NCBI RefSeq assembly: GCF_014199535.1
Contig: NZ_JACHNV010000003.1
Location: 683,289 to 747,288 of the forward strand
Length of the DNA stretch: 64,000 nt
Source of the DNA: Hymenobacter latericoloratus
Lineage (GTDB): Bacteria > Bacteroidota > Bacteroidia > Cytophagales > Hymenobacteraceae
Reading direction: 5' to 3'
Shown: one piece after another, positions 48,547-59,903 of the stretch
Numbering within the stretch: position 1 is the stretch's first letter
Layout of the letters: each line of letters begins with the position of its first letter
Translations under genes and position numbers: made by a program
The notes under the pieces: generated by a model
Databases searched by the model: none
What the model was told of the DNA's origin: nothing
Seen by the model: only the letters and a program-made list of their open reading frames with translations

Positions 48547-48987
48547 ATGAAAAAAATTCTGTTCCTGTGCCTGGGTATGTTCCTGGGTCTGCTGGGGGCC
48601 GCTTCTGCCCAGTCTCTCTCTCCTCTAGGGGTGTGGACCAACGCCGAGAAAAAGGCCACCTTCGAGATTTACAAGTGCGGCAATAAGCTGTGCGGTAAAA
48701 TTGTAAGCCTGACGGTGCCAAACGACCCGAAAACCGGTAAGCCCAAAATGGACACCATGAACCCCGACCCCAAGCAGCGCACCCGCCCGCGCCTGGGCCT
48801 GGTGTTTATGCAAGGCTTCGAGTACGACGATGACAACAAGTGGGACGACGGCAAAATCTATGATCCGGAAAGTGGCAAAACCTACTCCTGCTACATGAAA
48901 ATGCTCAATGCCAACAGCATGGAAGTGAAAGGCTACATCGGCTTCTCCATGATTGGCAAGTCGCAGACCTGGACGCGGGTGAAATAA
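48547..48987 (+). CDS. DUF2147 secreted protein
   Basis: The 146-residue product has a signal peptide (MKKILFLCLGMFLGLLGAASAQ). It then begins SLSPLGVWTNAEKKATFEIYKCGNKL at the start of a small beta-barrel and contains KIYDPESGKTYSCYMKM and VKGYIGFSMIGKSQTWTRV. The order of WxxxxxxxxxxxYxCGxxLCGKI and the YDPExGKTY motif match DUF2147 proteins, lipocalin-like and of unknown role. It stands alone with a terminator. Confidence 0.88.
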   Translation: MKKILFLCLGMFLGLLGAASAQSLSPLGVWTNAEKKATFEIYKCGNKLCGKIVSLTVPNDPKTGKPKMDTMNPDPKQRTRPRLGLVFMQGFEYDDDNKWDDGKIYDPESGKTYSCYMKMLNANSMEVKGYIGFSMIGKSQTWTRVK

Positions 48988-49013
48988 GCAACGACCGTTG
49001 CGCACTGTTGCTC

Positions 49014-49055
49014 TAGGGCGGCGCTTCCTTTAGGGAGGCGCCGCCCTATTGTTTT
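49014..49055 (+). terminator. Intrinsic terminator after the DUF2147 gene
   Basis: TAGGGCGGCGC pairs with GCGCCGCCCTA with an inner short stem, followed by TTGTTTT. Confidence 0.85.
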
Positions 49056-49153
49056 GCATGGAGTTAAGCCCGCACGGAGGTAACCAACGGTAAAGTGGCT
49101 CGCTGTTTGGTAGTAGTTGACCCACGGTCCCGCAAAACCATTTGCCGGGGGCC

Positions 49154-49813
49154 ATGTTACTCCTCTACACTTTCCTTACTACATTGTTGAATCTGTTCAA
49201 ACGGCTTTTTTCAGGCTCTGCTCCCGCTTCTGCCGACTGGCAGCCGCTGCAGCGCAGCGCGGCCGAGGAGCAGACGCGCCAGCAGTGGGTGGCCCGGCAG
49301 GTTTATCTGAACTGGATGGGCCCTTACTTCAAGGCGTACCATTACCAGAAAGCGGGGCTGCCCAACGGCCAGTTTCGGGTGGAGCTGGCCCGGGATGCCG
49401 CGCGGCCGGGCGCCGTGTTTCTCTACGACCCCAGCATCGGGCCCGGCAACTTCCGTCACCTCTTTGATTTTATCCGGGACCGAATCCTGGCCCTGGGCTA
49501 CCATTTGGGTGCCTCCAGCCAGCGCACCCTGCACCACGAGCAATACACGGAAACCACCCAGAAGCACTTTCTGAAGCCCCAGCCCCAGGATTGCACCGCC
49601 ACCGGGCGCTGCAACCAGCGCTTCGGCAACATTACGGTGGACTTGGTGAGCATCAACGGGCAGCCGGGCTTTCTGCGCCTGCTGAGTAACCCCTTCGCCG
49701 ACGCCATTTTCACCCCCGCTCATTCTTTTGATGAACTTATGGAGGCGGTGTTCAACATGCCCGAGGCGCCGCCCGAAGTGCAACAGCTTATCGGCAAATA
49801 CGCCCGCCGTTAG
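49154..49813 (+). CDS. Hypothetical protein with N-terminal hydrophobic segment
   Basis: The 219-residue product begins MLLLYTFLTTLLNLFKRLFS, a short hydrophobic segment, and is otherwise soluble and of mixed helix and strand. Stretches such as WVARQVYLNWMGPYFKAYHY and FGNITVDLVSINGQPGFLRLL stand out. It contains DCTATGRCNQRFGN with two cysteines. I do not recognise the family. It is convergent with the M1 peptidase gene. Confidence 0.75.
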   Translation: MLLLYTFLTTLLNLFKRLFSGSAPASADWQPLQRSAAEEQTRQQWVARQVYLNWMGPYFKAYHYQKAGLPNGQFRVELARDAARPGAVFLYDPSIGPGNFRHLFDFIRDRILALGYHLGASSQRTLHHEQYTETTQKHFLKPQPQDCTATGRCNQRFGNITVDLVSINGQPGFLRLLSNPFADAIFTPAHSFDELMEAVFNMPEAPPEVQQLIGKYARR

Positions 49814-49836
49814 CTTCTGCGGGGCAGCCCCTTCAC

Positions 49837-49875
49837 ACACGAGCCCTTCTGCCGGTGGCACAGAAGGGCTCGTGT
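49837..49875. terminator. Hairpin between convergent genes
   Basis: ACACGAGCCCTTCTG and its exact complement form a 15-bp stem around a 9-base loop, with no T-run. It lies between the two convergent stops. Confidence 0.65.
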
Positions 49876-49895
49876 ATGAAGCTACGGGGGGTGCG

Positions 49896-51920
49896 CTAAT
49901 CGGCCTGGCGAACAAAGCGGGCCTGCGAAATCAGGCCGGCCGCATCGGTAACGCGCAAGTGGTAGAGGCCGGGAGCCAGTTGGCTGGTCTGCAGCAAGGG
50001 TGCAGCGGCGCTGATGGTCTGGCGCAGCACTACCCGGCCCGTAGCATCCGACACCTCGGCCTGCGCACGGGAGCCGGCAAAATCCGCAACGCGAAGCTGG
50101 TCGCGGCACGGGTTCGGGTACACGGTGAGGGCGGCGGCCAGCTGAGCAATTTTGCTGGCAGTTATCAGCCTATTGTCGCGGATGTTCATGCCCGCGCGGC
50201 TGAGAATCCACTTATTGGGGTTGGGCAGGACAGTGAGTATTGGTCGGGACTCGGTGAAGCTCACCGACACCTGGGGCTTGTCCTGGCGCAGGCGCACGAT
50301 GCGGCTGGTATTGTCAGTGAAAGTCAGCAGGTATTCCATTTCCACGTCAAAGAAGGGCGTCACGGTTGGCATGGAGGCGGTTTCGGTGGCTTCCAGATAC
50401 ACCGTAGAGCCGACCTGGTTCCAGCGAATGGAAATGGTAGGGAAGCCCTCACCCCGCAACCACTGGTCAAAGAAACTCTGCAGCGAGCGGCCGGCTTCGG
50501 CTTCAAAGATGCGCTGCAGGTCGCGGGTGCGGGCGGTGCGGCCGGCGTAGGTGGTCTGGTAGGTGCGCAGGGCCCGGAAAAACTTGGTATCGTCCTGGAG
50601 CAGGTAGCGCAGCATATGAATGACTGCTGCCCCTTTCTTGTAACTGAGACGGGAGCTGAAGATGCGGCTGACGTTGGTAGTGTCGGAAACCAAAACGCTG
50701 CCGCCGGGCTGGCTCATGGCGGCGGTGTGGGCCTGGTCCAGCCACTCCCGGCTGGCCGCCGGGGTAGAAAAGCGGTTCAGGGACAGGTACTCTCCGTAGG
50801 AGGCAAACCCCTCATTCAGCCAGATGTCTTCCCAGGCCCCGCAGGTTACGTTGTCGCCAAACCACTGGTGAAACAGCTCGTGGGCCGTGAGCGTGAAGTT
50901 GAAGCCGTCCTGGGTGGTCATGGTCTGGTGCTCCATACCGCCCCCGATGGGCGCCATGCTGTGGCCGTACTTTTCGCCCGCGAAGGGGTAGAGGCCCACC
51001 AGCTCGGAGAAGTTTTCCAGAAAGCCAGGGGTGCGGTCAATTTCGGTGCGGTAGAAATTCAGGGCCTGCTGGTTGTACACGTAGTTGACGATAGGAATAC
51101 GGGGTCCGCCGGCCGGGTTGGCATAGTTCACGTACTCAATATAGGGCCCCACGGCCACCGAAACCAGGTAGTACGCCATGGGGTAGCGCGACTTCCACTC
51201 GTAGCGCACTTGGTTGCCGGGCTGGGACGTTACGGCCCGGAGCACCCCGTTGGAGCCCACCCGGTTGGTAGCGGCCGTGGTAATCCACACGTCCACGGAG
51301 TCGGCCTTATCCGTGAGCACCTGCTTGCAGGGCCACCACTCGTAGGCGTTGTAGGGCTCCGAGAGGCTCCAGGTAGTGCTTACCCCGTATCCTGGCGCTA
51401 CCCGGGTGTTAAGGGCATTGCCGATGGCCGCCGCGTTGCTGTTGGGGGCCGTGCCGTGGTACACTATCTGGGCCGTGAACAAGGCATTGGGCGCTACGGG
51501 CTGGCTCAGGCCCACGGTTACATCACCCAGGCCCTGGCGGCGCACTCCCTGCGCGCTGTTTCCCCCCACGTACACGGCGTCAATTACCAGGGAAGAGTAC
51601 AGCTCGAAGGCCAGGGAATCGAGCCCCTGCGGCCCGGCCTGCCCTTTGATGGTTACGGTGCCGCTCACATCGCGGGACGTATTGCTCAGGTTCAGATCCA
51701 GCTTGTAGTACTTCACGTCGTAGCGGGCCATCTTCTGCCGGTGGCTAAGGCTGGCGTAGCCAACTGAGCGCTGGGCGGCTCCTTCGTGCACCTGGGCGCA
51801 AGCCGCGGCAGCGGCCCCGGTCAGGTCGGCGGGCGCGGGCTGGTACGTGGGCAGCTGGGCCGTGGCCAGCACACTGCTGAGCAGACCGGCAAGGGTAAAA
51901 AAAGGGCGTAAGGCGGGCAT
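49896..51920 (-). CDS. M1-family metallopeptidase with T9SS sorting domain
   Basis: The 674-residue protein has a signal peptide (MPALRPFFTLAGLLSSVLATAQ), an M1 N-terminal beta domain, the GGMEH variant of the GxMEN substrate motif, the zinc site HELFHQWFGD with the third ligand in NEGFASYGEY, and a C-terminal type-A T9SS sorting domain (about 595-674, LTVYPNPCRDQLRV then APGLYHLRV). M1 enzymes are aminopeptidases. The sorting domain implies export across the outer membrane by the T9SS, of which a PorE-like part is encoded at 14630-16579. Confidence 0.93.
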   Translation of the reverse strand: MPALRPFFTLAGLLSSVLATAQLPTYQPAPADLTGAAAAACAQVHEGAAQRSVGYASLSHRQKMARYDVKYYKLDLNLSNTSRDVSGTVTIKGQAGPQGLDSLAFELYSSLVIDAVYVGGNSAQGVRRQGLGDVTVGLSQPVAPNALFTAQIVYHGTAPNSNAAAIGNALNTRVAPGYGVSTTWSLSEPYNAYEWWPCKQVLTDKADSVDVWITTAATNRVGSNGVLRAVTSQPGNQVRYEWKSRYPMAYYLVSVAVGPYIEYVNYANPAGGPRIPIVNYVYNQQALNFYRTEIDRTPGFLENFSELVGLYPFAGEKYGHSMAPIGGGMEHQTMTTQDGFNFTLTAHELFHQWFGDNVTCGAWEDIWLNEGFASYGEYLSLNRFSTPAASREWLDQAHTAAMSQPGGSVLVSDTTNVSRIFSSRLSYKKGAAVIHMLRYLLQDDTKFFRALRTYQTTYAGRTARTRDLQRIFEAEAGRSLQSFFDQWLRGEGFPTISIRWNQVGSTVYLEATETASMPTVTPFFDVEMEYLLTFTDNTSRIVRLRQDKPQVSVSFTESRPILTVLPNPNKWILSRAGMNIRDNRLITASKIAQLAAALTVYPNPCRDQLRVADFAGSRAQAEVSDATGRVVLRQTISAAAPLLQTSQLAPGLYHLRVTDAAGLISQARFVRQAD

Positions 51921-52069
51921 GGGGCGGGACCAGAAACGGATACGAATAGAAAAGCAGGATGCTGGCAGCAAGGTAAGCAGCCGCCCCTAGAAAAACGTTG
52001 AGAAGCAATGGCTTTGGGTTGAATGCACTGTATCTTTCAGTATTGCTCACTGACTACCTGCGCCACCCG

Positions 52070-54316
52070 ATGCCAACTTCTACTCTTGCGCTTATTTGCC
52101 GACGGAGCATTCTGCTCTGGCTGCTGTGCCTGCTGGCCCCGGCCGCCCGGGCCACCCACATTGTGGGTGGCGAGCTGGATCTGCAGTATTTGTCCGGCAA
52201 CAGCTACCAGCTCACCCTTAACCTGTACTTTGATGCCGTAAACGGGCAGGCCGGTGCCCTCGATCAGGAGATTACGGCCAGCATTTTCGAGAAGGGCAAC
52301 AACCGCCGGATGCAGGACGTGACGCTGCTCCTGACCAGCAATACCCTCGTCAACTATACTAACCCGGCCTGCACTACCCCCTCCCTGGTTACGAGGCGCC
52401 TGGTGTACTCCCGGCTGGTTACCCTGACAGGCCAGGCCTACGGCAGCCCCAATGGCTACTACGCCGCCGTGGAACGCTGCTGCCGCAACAATGGCATCAG
52501 CAACATTATAGATCCGGGCGGGGCCGCCCAAACGTTCTACCTGGAGTTTCCGGCTGTGGTGCGCAACGGCCAGGCCTTCCGTAACTCCACGCCGCGCATC
52601 TTTCCGCCCCTGAGCGACTACGCTTGCCGCGGCGAGCTGTTCTACTACGACTTCAGCGGCACCGATGCCGATGGCGACTCGCTGGTGTACGACCTGGTAA
52701 CGCCCCTGAACGGCTCGGCCAATACGTTTACCCCCAAGCCCGCCCGCGCCTCAGCGGCTCCCTACAGCACGGTGCGCTGGGCCGATAGCCTTTCGGTAAA
52801 CCGCCAGATTCCGGGGCGGCCTACTCTGAGCATCGGGCGGTTTACGGGGCGGCTGGAGGTGCTGCCTACCCGGCTGGGCTTGTTTGTGTTTGGGGTGCGC
52901 TGCACGGAGTACCGCAGGGGCGTGCGGCTGGGAGAAGCCCGGCGCGATTTTCAGCTCAAGGTCATTAACTGCCCCACCAACGCCCGTCCGAAAGTGGTGA
53001 TGCAGGTGCCCGGCCGCAGCCGGTTTTACCAGTTCGGGCGCGACACCCTGCGCATGTCGCCCGCCACCAGCCGGTGCTTTACCCTCAAGTTCACCGACCC
53101 GGACCCCACTTCGGCCCTGACGTTATCAGTGCGGCCGGTAAATTTTTCAGTGCCCCTGCCCACGCTCAGCGTCCGGCAGGGCATCGTGCGGGCCCCTGGC
53201 GCCCCCGATACGCTGGTGTCCCAACTGTGCTTCCCGGCCTGCTTTAACACCCGCGGGCAGGTATTTCTGCTGGATATAATTGTGGCCGACGATGGCTGCA
53301 GCCTGCCCAAGCGCGACACCGTGCGGGTGGCTGTTACCTCCATCCCCGACCCCAACGCCCCGCCCCTGCTGCGCACCACCGCCGCCCTACCCCTCCGGGC
53401 CCGGCCCGGCGACCTGATTACCTTCGATGTAGTAGCCACGGACCCCGACAACGACCCGCTGACCCTGGAAATGAGCGGCCGGGGCTTCTCACCAACGGCC
53501 CTGGGGGCCCAGCTAAGCCAGCAGCAAGCCGGCGGCCAGCTAACCGGCCGCTTCAGCTGGCGCGTTGATTGCCGGGCCGTGGATAAGCCGCTCTACGAGT
53601 TTGAATTTACGGCGGTGGCTACCCCCTGCGCCGAGCGGCAGGCCACTACGGTGGTTGTGCCCATTCAGATTGACTACCTCAACCATGCTCCCGAGTTGAG
53701 TAGTACCCTGCCGCCCGCGGCTGGCTCCCCGCCCGTACCCGTTGTAATCAGGCGGCCCATTGGGGGCGTGTACGAGGCTACCTTGGCGGGGCTGGATATC
53801 GACCGGGACGCCCTGACGCTGGCCGCTACCGGGGCCGGCTTTACGCTGGCCGAGGCCGGCATGACCTTCGAGGCCCGCAACGGCACGGGCGAGGCGGCCG
53901 GCACCTTCCGGTGGGAAGCCAACTGCGAGGCCGTGCGCCGCAACGGCCTGGAGGTGACGTTTGTACTGCAGGAAAGCACCTGCCGTCCGCAGCCCCAGAC
54001 GCGCGTGGTCCGCTTCGAGGTAGAGCCGCCCCCGGTTCGGGAATTCATCCCCTCGAACATCATCACGCCCTACCAGCGCGACGATAAAAATGACTACTTC
54101 GAGCTGGATAACCTGAAAAACAACCTGCCGCCCGACTTTTGCGACTCCCGCTTTGCCGACATTGATATTTTCAACCGTTGGGGCGCGTGCGTGTATCACA
54201 CCACCAACCGTAGCTTCCGCTGGGACGGCGGCGGCCTGCCCGCCGGGGTGTACTACTACCTTATTGAGTTCACGGACAACAAACGCTACAAAGGCACGGT
54301 AACCATTGCCAACTAA
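52070..54316 (+). CDS. T9SS cargo with CHU_C-type gliding-associated C-terminal domain
   Basis: The 748-residue protein has a signal peptide (ending near APAARA), an N-terminal domain with HIVGGELDLQYLSGNSYQLTL, several immunoglobulin/cadherin-like repeats (for example VAVTSIPDPNAPPLLRTTAA then GDLITFDVVATDPDNDPLTL, and a second copy LNHAPELSSTLPPAAGSPP), and a C-terminal CHU_C-type domain (SNIITPYQRDDKNDYFELDN, FNRWGACVYHTTNRSFRWDG and YYYLIEFTDNKRYKGTVTI). The last is the gliding-motility-associated, type-B T9SS signal. Many such proteins are surface adhesins or structural proteins. Confidence 0.92.
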   Translation: MPTSTLALICRRSILLWLLCLLAPAARATHIVGGELDLQYLSGNSYQLTLNLYFDAVNGQAGALDQEITASIFEKGNNRRMQDVTLLLTSNTLVNYTNPACTTPSLVTRRLVYSRLVTLTGQAYGSPNGYYAAVERCCRNNGISNIIDPGGAAQTFYLEFPAVVRNGQAFRNSTPRIFPPLSDYACRGELFYYDFSGTDADGDSLVYDLVTPLNGSANTFTPKPARASAAPYSTVRWADSLSVNRQIPGRPTLSIGRFTGRLEVLPTRLGLFVFGVRCTEYRRGVRLGEARRDFQLKVINCPTNARPKVVMQVPGRSRFYQFGRDTLRMSPATSRCFTLKFTDPDPTSALTLSVRPVNFSVPLPTLSVRQGIVRAPGAPDTLVSQLCFPACFNTRGQVFLLDIIVADDGCSLPKRDTVRVAVTSIPDPNAPPLLRTTAALPLRARPGDLITFDVVATDPDNDPLTLEMSGRGFSPTALGAQLSQQQAGGQLTGRFSWRVDCRAVDKPLYEFEFTAVATPCAERQATTVVVPIQIDYLNHAPELSSTLPPAAGSPPVPVVIRRPIGGVYEATLAGLDIDRDALTLAATGAGFTLAEAGMTFEARNGTGEAAGTFRWEANCEAVRRNGLEVTFVLQESTCRPQPQTRVVRFEVEPPPVREFIPSNIITPYQRDDKNDYFELDNLKNNLPPDFCDSRFADIDIFNRWGACVYHTTNRSFRWDGGGLPAGVYYYLIEFTDNKRYKGTVTIAN

Positions 54317-54330
54317 CGGGTTGCCGTTTC

Positions 54331-54365
54331 ACAGAAAAAACCCGGCCAAGCCGGGCTTTTTCTGT
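54331..54365. terminator. Intrinsic terminator, bidirectional
   Basis: ACAGAAAAA and its mate flank a CCCGGC/GCCGGG core with a T-run on the plus strand and an A-run on the other, between convergent genes. Confidence 0.88.
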
Positions 54366-54424
54366 GGTATGCGGGTGGACTTTGTAACACGTACAAGGGC
54401 ATTACGCAGCAAAACAGCCGAGTT

Positions 54425-55069
54425 CTAATACAAGAACAGAAACACCGCGAACAGCCCTACCCATAGCACATCAATAAAGTGCCAGTACAGGGTAATCATG
54501 CGCAGTTGCAGGCGGCGGTAGGGGTTGCGGATGAATACCAGGCTCCGGACGGCGTCGCGGGAGGCGTGGTGGGTACGTAGCAACAGGGCCAGCAGAAACA
54601 GCATGCCGCCCAGCAGGTGGGCTACGTGCAAGGCCGAGAGCAGGTACACAAACGTGCCACTAGCCACCCCATCCAGGGCTACGCCCTGGGTGGTCAGCTC
54701 GCGCCAGCCCAGCACCTGCAGGCCGGCAAACACGCTGCTCAGCAGCAGGGTGGCCCCCAGGCAGCGGCCCAGCCCGGCCAGGTCGTCGTGGGCATACAGG
54801 CGGCGGGCCTGGTTAATGGTGTAGCTGCTGATGAGCAGCACAATGGTACTCAGGGAGAAAAACCGGGGCAGCGGGTAGATGCCCGTGGGGGCGTCGCTCT
54901 GGTGGCGGGTGTAGGCGTAGGCTGCTACCAGCATCAGGAACAGCACGGTAATACCGCCCAGGCCCAGGTACAGCATCAGGAGCATGGGCGGGACCCGCTC
55001 CATGCGCTGGAAGGCCGAAGCTGGCCGGCCGGCTCCAATTTTGTTGGTTCGTTCTTGGTCGGAATTCAT
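54425..55069 (-). CDS. Cytochrome c oxidase subunit III
   Basis: The 214-residue protein has five membrane helices, a polar N-terminus (MNSDQERTNKIGAGRP) and the family hallmarks ALHVAHLLGGMLFLL and YWHFIDVLWVGLFAVFLF, the subunit III end. Subunit III is a helper subunit of haem-copper oxidases. The partner subunits I and II are not near it in this window. The ATG at 55069 is preferred over an upstream in-frame start that would add a charged stretch. Confidence 0.88.
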   Translation of the reverse strand: MNSDQERTNKIGAGRPASAFQRMERVPPMLLMLYLGLGGITVLFLMLVAAYAYTRHQSDAPTGIYPLPRFFSLSTIVLLISSYTINQARRLYAHDDLAGLGRCLGATLLLSSVFAGLQVLGWRELTTQGVALDGVASGTFVYLLSALHVAHLLGGMLFLLALLLRTHHASRDAVRSLVFIRNPYRRLQLRMITLYWHFIDVLWVGLFAVFLFLY

Positions 55070-55171
55070 GAGGTGAGAGGCGAGGCTGCGTGCCAGTAAG
55101 CAAACCAATCTGAAGCCCTTTAGTTCCGGCCCGGCGGGGCTAACCTGGCGGTAAGAGCATTGGACCAAGAT

Positions 55172-55241
55172 ACGTAAAAAGCTCCTCGCCCGGCGTGCTT
55201 CTTTCGGGCGAAATGCACGCGTAGCGAGGAGCTTTATTTTT
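55172..55241. terminator. Terminator-like branched hairpin
   Basis: AAAGCTCCTCGC pairs with GCGAGGAGCTTT, enclosing an inner CGTGC/GCACG stem. T-runs on both sides (TTTTT on the minus strand, TATTTTTT on the plus strand) suggest a terminator for the minus-strand gene pair. Confidence 0.8.
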
Positions 55242-55312
55242 TGAAACGCCCTCAGCCCCAGGCTCTACCTTACCCTTGCGGGCAGAACGTCGGCCGTGGG
55301 CGGCCGCATACC

Positions 55313-55660
55313 TCAAGTGCCCCGAAAAAACGAGCCGATTTTGCCCAGCACGGCGTTCAGGGTAATCTTGGCCGAGCGGCCCGTGCCGAAGGTGACGTGA
55401 GTTTTGCCCGCTACCCGCATGTCTAGCACCAGCCCCAGCTGCAGGGCCAGGTCGTTGAGCTGCTGCAGCGGATCCAGCGGCGGGCTGGTTTTGGGCTTGG
55501 GAGGGGCGTTCGGGTCTTTGGGCGGGCCGCTGGTAATCTTATCGAAAACGCGCTGGCTGGGAAAGTTGATGATAAGGTAGCCCCCGGAGCCCGCAATTTG
55601 TACGTCGTCGCCGTCGAGGGTGATAACCAGCCGGGCTTCTATGTCGAGGCCGCTAGCCAA
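55313..55660 (-). CDS. Hypothetical protein, second of an overlapping pair
   Basis: The 115-residue product begins MASGLDIEARLVITLDGDDV and contains GGYLIINFPSQRVFDKI, a Pro/Lys-rich linker (SGPPKDPNAPPKPKTSPP) and VLDMRVAGKTHVTFGTG. It lacks a signal peptide. Its start overlaps the stop of 55653-55886 by 8 bases, so it is probably translated from the same message by coupling. No family is recognised. Confidence 0.7.
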   Translation of the reverse strand: MASGLDIEARLVITLDGDDVQIAGSGGYLIINFPSQRVFDKITSGPPKDPNAPPKPKTSPPLDPLQQLNDLALQLGLVLDMRVAGKTHVTFGTGRSAKITLNAVLGKIGSFFRGT

Positions 55661-55886
55661 GGTTGCTGGGGTTGGCGGGGGGTAGGGAATTAGCGGGCGG
55701 GTTTTCGCCGCGGGTGCGGATGCGCAGGGAACCGTTCAGGCGCCAGGTGGTGGGCGTGGTGGGGTTGGCGGGGTTGGGCACCTGCAGCTCCATCTGCTCG
55801 AAGTTGAGGGCTACCTCTACCCCCCCCGAAAGCTTGGACAACATGGAAGCGGCCGTATCGGCCCAGGAAGTAGGTTGGTCTGGCAT
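55653..55886 (-). CDS. Hypothetical protein, first of an overlapping pair
   Basis: The 77-residue product begins MPDQPTSWADTAASMLSKLSGGVEVALNFEQ and ends RTRGENPPANSLPPANPSNLG. It lacks a signal peptide and has a beta-like middle (LNFEQMELQVP, WRLNGSLRIRT). It is the first gene of a tight two-gene unit. A relation between the two is possible (both have beta-type cores and Pro-rich tails), but not clear. Confidence 0.65.
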   Translation of the reverse strand: MPDQPTSWADTAASMLSKLSGGVEVALNFEQMELQVPNPANPTTPTTWRLNGSLRIRTRGENPPANSLPPANPSNLG

Positions 55887-56095
55887 AGCAGCTTGGTAAG
55901 AATGAAAAGAAACGTGAACGCGCCGGACAAGGGCCGCCTACCTGCCCAAACGGCCCGGCGCGGGGCAAGTTACGAGTTGGGGCTGGCAAGACCTTTGCCT
56001 CCGGTGCCGGAAGCCGTGGCCGCCTGGGCAGCATCAAAACCGGGCGGGCTGCGTATGCAGCTCAACGGTTGGTTTTCCACCCTTTTTCTCGCTCT

Positions 56096-56893
56096 ATGTC
56101 TTCCCTTCGTCTTGTGGTAGCCGGCCTCAGCCTGGCCGCTACCCCCGCCCTCTCCCAAAACCTTTCCGCCCTCGACTGCGCCCACCCCTTCGGCCTCTAC
56201 GATAACATGGAGCTGGTGTACCAGCTTCAGGATGCCCACGGCAAAGCCACCGGCACTATTCGCAACCGCGTGGTCAGCCTGGGCTCGGAGCAGAACAAGA
56301 AGCAAACCATCACTACCAATACCGTGCTGCTGAAAAGCGGCCTCTACGATGCCAGGCACAAGCTGCTGCACCTCCAGGACCTCACCTTCCGCTGCCGCCA
56401 GGATACCAGCTTTACCGATGGCTCCAACGAGCTGAATCCCGAGAGCCTACGCTCCTTCCGCGACCGGCGCTTTGCCTACGCGCCCGTGCCCCTGGCCTGG
56501 CCCAATCAGCCCACGGTGGGCTCGGAGCTACCCAGCGGCGGTATTACGGTGCAGGTCAGCAGCACGGCCGTGGATATTGCCCAGGTATATACCACCGTGC
56601 AGAAGCGCCGCGTAACGGGCACCGAAAGCATTACTACCCCCGCCGGCACCTTCCAGTGCTACAAGGTGGAAGCCGAGCGGGAAAGCGCCACGGCCGCCCG
56701 CGCCGATATGGTGATGCGGAACGTAGTACGGGTGGTCGATTACTACTCGCCGGCCGTGGGCATTGTGAAGTCGGAGGTGTACGACAAGAAAGGCAAGCTG
56801 GAGCAGGTGCGCCTGCTGGCAGCCATCAATAAAGAGTCGGGGGCGGATGCAGTGGAGAAAAACAAGGAGAAGTACAAGGTCAAAAAATCGTAA
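56096..56893 (+). CDS. TapB-like secreted protein
   Basis: The 265-residue protein has a signal peptide (MSSLRLVVAGLSLAATPALSQ) and then DCAHPFGLYDNMELVYQLQDAHGKATG, the pattern of the TapB/DUF3108-like beta proteins of Bacteroidota. Later segments include TGTESITTPAGTFQCYKVEAE and VVRVVDYYSPAVGIVKSEVYD, also characteristic. The role is unknown. The ATG at 56096 starts the signal peptide. It precedes DUF4920 by 42 bases on the same strand. Confidence 0.8.
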   Translation: MSSLRLVVAGLSLAATPALSQNLSALDCAHPFGLYDNMELVYQLQDAHGKATGTIRNRVVSLGSEQNKKQTITTNTVLLKSGLYDARHKLLHLQDLTFRCRQDTSFTDGSNELNPESLRSFRDRRFAYAPVPLAWPNQPTVGSELPSGGITVQVSSTAVDIAQVYTTVQKRRVTGTESITTPAGTFQCYKVEAERESATAARADMVMRNVVRVVDYYSPAVGIVKSEVYDKKGKLEQVRLLAAINKESGADAVEKNKEKYKVKKS

Positions 56894-56935
56894 CTTCCGG
56901 TCGGGTTTTTCATTCATCTCTCAGCCTCTTTGCTC

Positions 56936-57484
56936 ATGCCGAAGTCCTTCTTATACGGTGCCGCGTTTGTTCTGCTAGCCCTAAGTCAGCCCTTGAGCGC
57001 CAGCGCCCAGAAAAGCAAAGCCAAGCCCAAGGAAGCCTGCGACGACAAGGCCGAAACGGCCGCCCAGGCCAAAGCCGCAACCCAGGCTCCCGGCAGCATC
57101 TACGGCGCCAGCTTTGCCGCCGCCGATGCCCGCCCCGTAAGTGAGCTGCGCCAGCTCCTGGGTACCCGCGACTCCGCCCAGCTGAAGCTGGTCGGCACGG
57201 CCGAGGCCGTGTGCCAGGCCAAGGGCTGCTGGCTGACCATGGCCCTGCCTGATGGTCAGAAGGTACGGGTGCGCTTCAAGGACTACGCTTTCTTCGTGCC
57301 TAAGGACATTTCCGGCCGCCGCATAGTTGTTAATGGTTGGGCCCACCGTGAGGTAGTATCGGTGGCCGCGCAGCAGCACTACGCTCAGGATGCCGGCAAA
57401 TCGGCCCAGGAAATTGCGGCCATCACCCGCCCCCAGGAGCAGCTCAACTTTGAGGCCGACGGGGTGCTGATTGAAGGCAAATAA
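56936..57484 (+). CDS. DUF4920 secreted protein
   Basis: The 182-residue protein has a signal peptide ending near SASAQ, a Lys/Ala-rich stretch, and the DUF4920 domain (about 60-175) with VGTAEAVCQAKGCWLTMALPDG, YAFFVPKDISGRRIVVNGWA and QLNFEADGVLIEGK. The conserved CxxKGCW segment suggests metal or redox chemistry, but the family has no known function. It is likely cotranscribed with the TapB-like gene. Confidence 0.88.
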   Translation: MPKSFLYGAAFVLLALSQPLSASAQKSKAKPKEACDDKAETAAQAKAATQAPGSIYGASFAAADARPVSELRQLLGTRDSAQLKLVGTAEAVCQAKGCWLTMALPDGQKVRVRFKDYAFFVPKDISGRRIVVNGWAHREVVSVAAQQHYAQDAGKSAQEIAAITRPQEQLNFEADGVLIEGK

Positions 57485-57531
57485 CCTGGCTTCTCAGGCG
57501 CCGGCTTGGTTCACTAAGACTGTATTTGGGC

Positions 57532-57564
57532 AAACCCGTCTGCTAACTCCAGGCGGGTTTTCTC
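57532..57564 (+). terminator. Intrinsic terminator
   Basis: AAACCCGTCTG pairs with CAGGCGGGTTT (one wobble) around a 7-base loop, then TTCTCG. Confidence 0.8.
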
Positions 57565-57590
57565 GTTCACCGACTCACATAAAGCCGTAG

Positions 57591-59825
<2,235 letters not shown>

Positions 59826-59903
59826 TCGGTTTTGTCCGTTGCATGGGGTAGGATCTTTACGGAGAAGCTGCCCCGGCTTCATCCTTTTCTACACTCTACG
59901 CCT

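Noticed and set aside
49728..51767. 679-codon plus-strand frame
   Set aside because: It is the antisense of the M1 peptidase with zinc motif and sorting domain.
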